Below, piece by piece: positions 1 through 4,273 of a stretch of 5,170 nt of DNA. This DNA comes from Methyloligella sp. (GTDB lineage Bacteria; Pseudomonadota; Alphaproteobacteria; Rhizobiales; JALUTE01): positions 1 to 5,170 of the forward strand of contig JALUTE010000189.1 in assembly GCA_027058255.1 (NCBI GenBank), read 5' to 3'. Both the position numbers and the translations under genes were made by a program. Positions within the stretch are counted from its first letter, which is position 1. The number at the start of each line of letters is the position of its first letter. The notes under the pieces were generated by a model. It did no database searches. It saw only the letters and a program-made list of their open reading frames with translations, and was not told the origin of the DNA.

Positions 1-4
1 GCCC

Positions 5-26
5 GGGAGGGGGAGGGGAGCGGGGG
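5..26 (+). other. G-quadruplex-type motif upstream of ratA
   Basis: Four runs of three or more G (5-7, 9-13, 15-18, 22-26) are separated by loops of 1, 1 and 3 bases (A, A, AGC). This satisfies the usual G3+N1-7 quadruplex pattern with very short loops, which favour a stable structure. It lies on the ratA sense strand about 48 bases before the start codon, so it could fold in the mRNA if transcription comes from upstream. Whether it is noncoding or the 3' end of an upstream gene cannot be decided: two of the three plus frames are open across it, and the third stops at 30-32. Confidence 0.55.
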
Positions 27-40
27 CGGTGAGAAGGGCT

Positions 41-56
41 CTCGTGCGGGCGCGAG
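41..56 (+). repeat. Small hairpin in the ratA leader
   Basis: CTCGTG (41-46) can pair with CGCGAG (51-56) around a CGGG tetraloop, giving a 6-bp stem with one G-U wobble. No T tract follows, so a classical terminator for an upstream gene is not supported. The stem ends only 4 bases before the Shine-Dalgarno at 61, so it may simply frame the ribosome binding site. Function is unknown. Confidence 0.3.
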
Positions 57-60
57 CGAC

Positions 61-66
61 AGGGGG
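61..66 (+). promoter_or_regulatory. Shine-Dalgarno site of ratA
   Basis: AGGGGG lies 8 bases before the ATG at 75. It is a good anti-Shine-Dalgarno match at normal spacing and fixes the start of ratA. It follows directly on a small hairpin at 41-56. Confidence 0.6.
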
Positions 67-74
67 CCTGCACC

Positions 75-560
75 ATGAACACCTATCACACGCGCCGGGT
101 GGTGCCCTTCAGCCCCGAGCAGATGTTCGAACTGGTGGCGGACGTGGAGTCCTATCCCCAATTCCTGCCGCTTTGCGAGCAGCTCGTCATTCGCGAGCGC
201 CGGCATGAGGGCGGGCACGACATTCTGATCGCCGACATGACGGTGGCCTACAAGCTTTTTCGCGAGACCTTCCGCAGCCGCGTGACGCTGGACGCGCGCA
301 GCCATCGCATTCTCGTCGAATATCTCGACGGCCCCTTCCGGCACATGGAGAACCGCTGGCAGTTCCACCTTCTCGACACGGGCGGTTGCGCCATCGAGTT
401 CTACATCGCCTATGAGTTCAGCTCGCGGGCGCTCCAGCTCGTCATGGGTGCGATGTTCGACAAGGCGTTCCGAAAATTCGCCGAGGCCTTCGAGGAGCGT
501 GCGGCGGTGGTCTATGGCCGCGGCAGACATGTCTCCCCCCTGGAGCCGCGCCCGGCCTGA
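75..560 (+). CDS. ratA: COQ10/RatA family protein (START-like, ubiquinone-binding)
   Basis: The 161-residue product is full length for the bacterial COQ10/RatA family, small single-domain START/polyketide-cyclase-like proteins. Family-typical features are the opening MNTYHTRRVVPFSPEQMF (residues 1-18), the ADVESYPQFLPLC segment (about 23-35), and a hydrophobic C-terminal helix beginning near LQLVMGAMFDKAFRKF (about 122-137). From family knowledge, the fold forms a hydrophobic tunnel; eukaryotic COQ10 binds coenzyme Q and assists respiration. The E. coli homologue was described as RatA, a toxin blocking 70S assembly, but that role should not be assumed here: there is no antitoxin-like partner, and alphaproteobacterial homologues are usually chromosomal housekeeping genes. 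The ATG at 75 is favoured because an AGGGGG Shine-Dalgarno lies 8 bases upstream. The last 15 or so residues are a Pro/Arg-rich tail. It is convergent with the cinA-type gene, 33 bases away. Family confidence is high; physiological role is uncertain. Confidence 0.9.
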   Translation: MNTYHTRRVVPFSPEQMFELVADVESYPQFLPLCEQLVIRERRHEGGHDILIADMTVAYKLFRETFRSRVTLDARSHRILVEYLDGPFRHMENRWQFHLLDTGGCAIEFYIAYEFSSRALQLVMGAMFDKAFRKFAEAFEERAAVVYGRGRHVSPLEPRPA

Positions 561-582
561 AGGCCCCGCATCCGCCGGGCCT
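561..582. repeat. Inverted repeat in the convergent ratA/cinA gap
   Basis: AGGCCC (561-566) and GGGCCT (577-582) form a perfect 6-bp stem with a 10-base loop. It starts immediately after the ratA stop codon and fills most of the 33-base gap to the cinA-type stop (594-596). Its place between two convergent 3' ends fits a bidirectional transcription-end structure. There is no T run on either strand, so intrinsic termination is not demonstrated. Confidence 0.35.
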
Positions 583-593
583 GGCCGCGCGGC

Positions 594-1112
594 TCACGGG
601 GAATGCAGCAACGACTCCGCAAGGGCGAAGGCGGCCTCCACGGTGGCGAGGCGCACCGCATGGCGGCCGAGATCGCCGAAACGGCATTCACGGTGCACGA
701 CCGGCGCATCGCGTCGGATGCCGGCCACATGCACCAGGCCGACGGGCTTCGCCTCGCTTGCGCCGCCCGGTCCCGCAATGCCCGTCACCGCGACCGCCAT
801 GTCCGACTCCAGGCGCTCGAGCGCGCCGCGCGCCATCGCTTCGGCCACCTCGCGGCTGACGGCGCCATGGGCCGCGAGCAGCGCTTGCGGCACGCCCAGA
901 AGGCGCGTCTTGGCTGCATTGGAATAGGTGACGAGCCCGCCTTCGAACACGTCGGACGCACCGGCGACCTCGGTGAGCGTTGCACCGATCAGCCCACCGG
1001 TGCAGGATTCGGCCGTTGCGAGGCGAAGGCCGCGAGTTCGCAGAACGTCGATCAGGTGCGCGCTCCGGGCGATGATGGCGTCGGAGAACACCAGCCCAAC
1101 CCCTTCCGTCAC
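594..1112 (-). CDS. CinA family protein, nicotinamide-nucleotide amidohydrolase (PncC-type)
   Basis: The 172-residue product is a stand-alone CinA C-terminal domain, the usual size for PncC-type proteins; the N-terminal MoCF/COG1058 domain of long CinA proteins is absent. Signature segments are ATAESCTGGL (residues 32-41, containing the conserved Ser of the active-site region), FEGGLVTYSNAAKTRLLGV (56-74) and AVTGIAGPGG (108-117). By family knowledge the enzyme deamidates nicotinamide mononucleotide to nicotinate mononucleotide plus ammonia in the cytoplasm, recycling the NMN released by DNA ligase. The name 'competence/damage-inducible' is historical. The start used is a GTG at 1112-1110 that overlaps the marR stop (GTGA), with GGAGAAG upstream. 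An alternative GTG at residue 8 (1091-1089) has an AAGGGG-like site about 8 bases before it and would remove seven poorly conserved residues. The gene is likely cotranscribed with marR, which precedes it. Confidence 0.9.
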   Translation of the reverse strand: MTEGVGLVFSDAIIARSAHLIDVLRTRGLRLATAESCTGGLIGATLTEVAGASDVFEGGLVTYSNAAKTRLLGVPQALLAAHGAVSREVAEAMARGALERLESDMAVAVTGIAGPGGASEAKPVGLVHVAGIRRDAPVVHRECRFGDLGRHAVRLATVEAAFALAESLLHSP

Positions 1113-1594
1113 GATCCGGACAGCTTCTCCGCGGCGCGGATCAGCCGGTCGAAGATCTTGACACTGTCACGGCCCAGGGTGGCTTCGACCGCCTCTTGCG
1201 CCGCACGCCAGGCAGGGTAGGCATCCTTGATCGCCTTGTCGCCCTTGGGGGTGAGATGCAGCCCGCGCCCGCGCCGCCCCGCCGGCGGGTCCATGCGCAC
1301 GAGGCCCTGCTGGACCAGGCGCTTGAGATTGCGGCTGAGGGTCGATTTCTCGATATCGAGCTCGCCGACGATATCCGCAGCGGTGACGCCGTCCTGCTCG
1401 GCGATCGCGGTGAGGAGGGTGAACTGGGCCGCCGTCAGCCCTTTTGCGCGCAGTGCGTAGTCGTAGTGGCGGGTGATGATCCGGCTCATGCGCCGCACGC
1501 GGGCGGCGAGGCAGGTCTCGCCGGCCATCTCGGCGATGCTCTGGGTGGTAAGGGACTTGCCACCCGGTCTCGTCCGTCTTGGATTACGTTCCAT
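1109..1594 (-). CDS. MarR family winged helix-turn-helix transcriptional regulator
   Basis: The 161-residue product has the MarR layout: an N-terminal dimerisation helix (about 28-50), a winged HTH in the middle and a C-terminal helix (about 130-158). The DNA-binding part runs from GLTAAQFTLL (52-61) through TAADIVGELDIEKSTLSRNL (71-90, recognition helix near STLSRNLKRL) to the basic wing PPAGRRGRG (103-111), followed by LTPKG. MarR proteins are cytoplasmic dimers that bind palindromes near their own promoters and usually release DNA on binding phenolic ligands or on cysteine oxidation. Cys28, at the start of the first helix, is the only cysteine and sits roughly where OhrR proteins carry their peroxide-sensing cysteine, but the OhrR tyrosine partners are only partly kept (Tyr44 present, Phe58 in place of the other). 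The ATG at 1594 has an AGGA site 8 bases upstream. The basic N-terminal 14 residues are probably disordered. Its stop overlaps the cinA-type start. Target genes and ligand are unknown. Confidence 0.88.
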   Translation of the reverse strand: MERNPRRTRPGGKSLTTQSIAEMAGETCLAARVRRMSRIITRHYDYALRAKGLTAAQFTLLTAIAEQDGVTAADIVGELDIEKSTLSRNLKRLVQQGLVRMDPPAGRRGRGLHLTPKGDKAIKDAYPAWRAAQEAVEATLGRDSVKIFDRLIRAAEKLSGS

Positions 1595-1690
1595 TATGAT
1601 TGTCCTGTCCCCGAAGTGAGGCTTTCCGCATGCACGATTCGATATCGGCGCACAACGCGACGTCCTCCAAAAGGAGTTTCACCAACAGCC
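1595..1690 (-). promoter_or_regulatory. ispDF-marR intergenic region, candidate marR promoter/operator
   Basis: This 96-base gap separates the ispDF stop from the marR start, so marR-cinA may have its own promoter or be read through from ispDF. Visible elements are: a short inverted repeat CTCC-AAAA-GGAG (1665-1676), an 8-bp palindrome CGATATCG (1640-1647), and GCATGC (1628-1633). On the minus strand a weak -35-like TTGGAG (1670-1665) and -10-like GATATC (1646-1641) are 18 bases apart, which would put the palindrome over the -10, as expected of an autorepressor. Each hexamer matches consensus at only about three positions, so this is a suggestion only. Confidence 0.25.
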
Positions 1691-2908
1691 TCAGGGCGCG
1701 GGAAGGCGCACGGTCACCGTCGCCATGGCGGCGATGCCCTCGCCCCTTCCGGTGAATCCCAAGCCCTCGGTGGTGGTCGCCTTGACGCTGACCCGATCGA
1801 CCGCAATATCCAGGATCGCCGCCACGCGCTCGCGCATGGCGGCCCTGTGGGGGCCGATTCTCGGCTTCTCGCAGACGATCGTGATATCGGCATGAGAGAC
1901 CACGCCACCTCGGGCGCGCAATCGGGCGGCGGCGTCGGCGAGGAAGATATCCGATGCTGCGTTGCGCCACGCGCCCTCTTCAGGTGGGAAATGGGTGCCG
2001 ATGTCGCCATCTGCAAGGGCACCGAGCAGCGCGTCGGTCAGGGCATGAAGGCCCACATCGGCATCGGAGTGGCCCTCGAGGGGGCGCTGCGAGGGAATGG
2101 GAACGCCGCAGAGCATGATTTGCTCGCACCCTTGCTCGGGCGCGCCAAAACGATGCACGTCGAATCCGGAGCCGGCGCGCACGTCGGCAAGCTGCACACC
2201 CGCTTCGGCCCGCAAGAGGTCGCGATCGGCCATCTCCAGATCCTCGCTTGTGGTCAATTTGCGGTTGGCCTCAGAGCCCGGCGTGACGACCACGTCGAGG
2301 CCGTGCCACTCGGCAATGGCCGCATCGTCGGTGAAATCCTCCCGCCCCGCCGCCTGCGCCGCCCCATGCGCGGCGAGGATCTGGGCGAAGGCGAAACCCT
2401 GCGGCGTTTGCGCGCGCCAGAGCCCGGCCCGGGGCACGGTCTCGCGAACGCACCCCTGCGGCGCGACGCGTTTGAGGGTATCGGCAAGCGGGACGGCGGC
2501 AAGAGCGCCCGCGTGATCGCGCAAGGCTTCGAGCACGCCGTCGATGATCTGGCGGGTGAGGAAGGGGCGTGCGGCATCGTGAATGAGCACCTGGCTTGGC
2601 GCGGCCTCGCGCAGGGCCTCGAGGCCGGCGCGCACCGATGCCTGCCGGGTTGCGCCACCGGTGACGGGGGGGAGGAGGCGCTCCCCGGCCGCCCCGGCGA
2701 GGGGGCGCACCGCCGCATCGTAAAGCGCCCGATCATCCTCGTGGATAACGACCAGCAGCTTGTGGATATCCCGATGGCCCAAGAAGGCGCGCAGCGTGTG
2801 CGTGAGGACGGGCTCACGTCCGATGCGGCGATATTGCTTGGGCGTGCCGGAGCCGCCTGCTGCGCGTGTTCCACGTCCGGCGGCAACAATGAGGGCGGCA
2901 ACAGTCAC
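1691..2908 (-). CDS. ispDF: Bifunctional IspD/IspF enzyme of the MEP isoprenoid pathway
   Basis: The 405-residue fusion carries both domains complete. The N-terminal IspD part (about 1-232, 2-C-methyl-D-erythritol 4-phosphate cytidylyltransferase) has the nucleotide-binding AALIVAAGRGTR...PKQYR (4-27, with Arg15 and Lys24), TGGATRQASVRAGL (83-96), IHDAARPF (109-116), WRAQTPQGF (164-172) and NRKLTTSEDL (215-224). The C-terminal IspF part (about 243-405, 2-C-methyl-D-erythritol 2,4-cyclodiphosphate synthase) has GSGFDVHRF (246-254; metal ligands Asp250 and His252), GHSDADVGLHALTDALLG (278-295; third ligand His287), GDIGTHFPP (300-308) and TTTEGLGFTGRGEGIA (378-393). The product makes CDP-ME from MEP and CTP and, after phosphorylation by the separately encoded IspE, cyclises CDP-MEP to MEcPP, feeding IPP/DMAPP synthesis. 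The start is GTG (2908-2906), supported by the standard IspD opening MTVAALIVAAGRG; a weak AGGGAAAG lies about 10 bases upstream. It is divergent from dusB and lies upstream of marR. Confidence 0.96.
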   Translation of the reverse strand: MTVAALIVAAGRGTRAAGGSGTPKQYRRIGREPVLTHTLRAFLGHRDIHKLLVVIHEDDRALYDAAVRPLAGAAGERLLPPVTGGATRQASVRAGLEALREAAPSQVLIHDAARPFLTRQIIDGVLEALRDHAGALAAVPLADTLKRVAPQGCVRETVPRAGLWRAQTPQGFAFAQILAAHGAAQAAGREDFTDDAAIAEWHGLDVVVTPGSEANRKLTTSEDLEMADRDLLRAEAGVQLADVRAGSGFDVHRFGAPEQGCEQIMLCGVPIPSQRPLEGHSDADVGLHALTDALLGALADGDIGTHFPPEEGAWRNAASDIFLADAAARLRARGGVVSHADITIVCEKPRIGPHRAAMRERVAAILDIAVDRVSVKATTTEGLGFTGRGEGIAAMATVTVRLPAP

Positions 2909-3034
2909 GACAATGGGGCTTTCCCTGTGCGTGGGGCGTACGGAAACGGTTGGGTCCGGCGGAGCTTACGGCGCAGGCGCCGGCCCGACAATCCCGCGCG
3001 CCGAAGCCTGTGCATTGGGGCGGCGATGCGGGTT

Positions 3035-3064
3035 GCAATCGGAGCGCGCAATCTCTACGATTGC
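3035..3064. repeat. GCAATC repeat cluster, candidate operator
   Basis: GCAATC occurs at 3035-3040 and 3048-3053 as direct repeats 13 bases apart, and again inverted as GATTGC at 3059-3064. The outer pair forms a perfect 7-bp inverted repeat (GCAATCG...CGATTGC) and the inner pair a 6-bp stem with a 5-base loop (TCTAC). It abuts the -10-like TAGAAT at 3066. The position and symmetry fit a protein-binding site between divergent genes. It matches no binding-site consensus that I can name. Confidence 0.35.
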
Positions 3065-3107
3065 TTAGAATGAGGGCAGTTGAGTTGGCTGCCTAATAAT
3101 TGGACAC

Positions 3108-3139
3108 TCCGGGCCGGCCCGGACGGTCGAAGGCCTTCG
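3108..3139. repeat. Two adjacent perfect palindromes in the dusB leader
   Basis: TCCGGGCCGGCCCGGA (3108-3123) is a perfect 16-bp palindrome and CGAAGGCCTTCG (3128-3139) a perfect 12-bp palindrome, only 4 bases apart. They lie 37-68 bases before the chosen dusB ATG at 3176. As RNA they could form two consecutive hairpins (6-bp stem with CCGG loop; 4-bp stem with GGCC loop). As DNA they could be dimer-protein sites. No T tract follows, so an intrinsic terminator is not supported. Confidence 0.4.
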
Positions 3140-3175
3140 CCCGCCCGCCGCAGGGCCGCCGGCAGAGACAAGCCC

Positions 3176-4273
3176 ATGCACACCGAGCCTTGCCACGCGC
3201 CTCAAACCCTGGACGGTCCGCTCGAGCGGACCGAAATCTCCGCAACGGAGCGTGCGCCTCTGCGCATCGGCCCGGTCCGTCTTCGGGGCCGGGTTCTTCT
3301 GGCGCCCATGTCGGGCATCACCGACCGGCCTTTCCGCGCGCTCGCCCGCACCCATGGCGCCAGCCTCGTCATTTCCGAGATGGTCGCGAGCGAGGCCCTG
3401 GTCGCGGGGCGCGCCGACGTTCTGCGCCGGGCGGAGGGCGAGGGCACCGGCCCGCTCGCCATCCAGCTTTGCGGTCGCGAGGCGCGCTGGATGGGGGAGG
3501 GTGCCCGCATCGCCACCGACCTCGGCGCCGCCATCATCGACATCAATATGGGCTGTCCGGCCAGGCAGGTGACCCGCGGGCTGTCCGGCTCGGCGCTCAT
3601 GCGCGATCTCGATCATGCCCTCACCTTGATCGAGGCGGTGGTGGCGGCCACGCCGTGCCCCGTGACGCTGAAAATGCGCCTTGGATGGGACGAGGCCAGC
3701 ATCAACGCGGCCGAGCTCGCCCGCCGGGCGGAGGCGGCGGGGGTGCGCATGATCACCGTGCATGCCCGCACCCGAAACCAGTTCTTCCGCGGCCGCGCGG
3801 ACTGGAGCAAGGTCGCACCGGTCAAGCGTGCGGTCTCCATTCCGGTGATCGTCAATGGCGACATCACCGATCTTGCGCAGGCGCGGGCCGCGCTCGCGGC
3901 ATCGGGCGCCGATGGGGTGATGGTCGGGCGCGGCGCGCAGGGGGCGCCCTGGCTGCCCGGAGCGCTCGCCGAGGCGATCGCGGCGGGGGCGAGCGAGATG
4001 ACGACACCGGGGCTCGATGCGCAGGCCCGCATGGCCGAGGCGCATTTCGATGCCATGCTCACCCATCATGGGAGGGAGCACGGGGTGCGCATCGCCCGCA
4101 AGCACCTCGGCTGGTACCTGGTGCGGGCGGGGGCGTCGGATGCGCGTTTGCGCCGCTGGCGCCAGCGCCTGTTGCGCGAGAGCGACCCCGAGCGGGTCCG
4201 CGCGGGGCTTGCGGCCTTTTTCGAGGAGCAGGCGGAGGCCGCGGCACGCATCCGCCGGGCGGTGCCCTCATGA
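3176..4273 (+). CDS. dusB: tRNA dihydrouridine synthase, DusB/NifR3 type
   Basis: From the ATG at 3176 the product has 365 residues, against about 320-340 for most family members; the extra length is mainly at the N-terminus. The FMN TIM-barrel domain begins at LRIGPVRLRGRVLLAPMSG (29-47), followed by TDRPFR (49-54), the flavin-contacting IQLCGR (96-101), INMGCP (123-128) with catalytic acid Cys127, KMRLGWD, TVHARTRNQFFRGRADW, VNGDI and VMVGRGAQGAPW, then the C-terminal helical tRNA-binding domain. The enzyme uses NADPH and FMN to reduce specific uridines in the tRNA D-loop (position 17 in E. coli DusB). A frame-open TTG at 3080 would add 32 residues, but those are not family-like and would place the leader palindromes inside the gene, so ATG is preferred even though its upstream GAGACAAG is a weak ribosome binding site. 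The stop overlaps the ntrB start (ATGA). The old name nifR3 reflects its place ahead of ntrB-ntrC in alphaproteobacteria. Confidence 0.95.
   Translation: MHTEPCHAPQTLDGPLERTEISATERAPLRIGPVRLRGRVLLAPMSGITDRPFRALARTHGASLVISEMVASEALVAGRADVLRRAEGEGTGPLAIQLCGREARWMGEGARIATDLGAAIIDINMGCPARQVTRGLSGSALMRDLDHALTLIEAVVAATPCPVTLKMRLGWDEASINAAELARRAEAAGVRMITVHARTRNQFFRGRADWSKVAPVKRAVSIPVIVNGDITDLAQARAALAASGADGVMVGRGAQGAPWLPGALAEAIAAGASEMTTPGLDAQARMAEAHFDAMLTHHGREHGVRIARKHLGWYLVRAGASDARLRRWRQRLLRESDPERVRAGLAAFFEEQAEAAARIRRAVPS

Larger units (their letters stand above)
2909..3175. promoter_or_regulatory. Divergent ispDF/dusB intergenic region
   Basis: This 267-base stretch holds no convincing gene and must contain the ispDF (-) and dusB-ntrB (+) promoters. 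The part from about 3045 to 3107 is clearly richer in A/T than its surroundings. It includes TAGAAT (3066-3071) and CTAATAAT (3093-3100), both -10-like on the plus strand, but neither has a good -35 at 16-18 bases. A further candidate is TTGAGT (3080-3085) with a weak -10 at 3103-3108. Other structure includes an inverted repeat CGGCGC-AG-GCGCCG (2969-2982), the GCAATC repeat cluster and two palindromes, listed separately. An eight-codon ATG frame at 3070-3096 lacks a ribosome binding site and is not called. I found no clear sigma-54 promoter. Confidence 0.45.

Noticed and set aside
75..560. A RatA/RatB-type toxin-antitoxin system
   Set aside because: Although the family name includes a toxin, no small antitoxin-like gene accompanies ratA on either side within the window. 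The downstream neighbour is a convergent metabolic gene. A ubiquinone-related role is the better default.
603..1220. A 205-codon plus-strand frame opposite the cinA-type gene
   Set aside because: The minus strand has the intact CinA signature; the plus frame has no motif and no credible ribosome binding site.
1196..3073. A 625-codon plus-strand open frame antisense to marR and ispDF
   Set aside because: It lies opposite two genes with complete, well-known motif sets. Its translation is low complexity in Gly/Arg/Ala/His with no recognisable domain. Long antisense frames are expected where stop codons are rare because of high GC.
3070..3096. An eight-codon ATG frame that might be a leader peptide before dusB
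   Set aside because: It has no Shine-Dalgarno, no run of regulatory codons, and lies in the likely promoter patch rather than in a transcribed leader.
2909..3175. A sigma-54 promoter for dusB-ntrB
   Set aside because: I looked for GG and GC pairs at the required 10-base separation with TGGCA/TTGC context and found no acceptable match.
3065..4105. A 346-codon minus-strand open frame antisense to dusB
   Set aside because: It is complementary to the conserved dusB coding sequence and its Arg/His/Gly-rich translation shows no domain. It is a compositional shadow.
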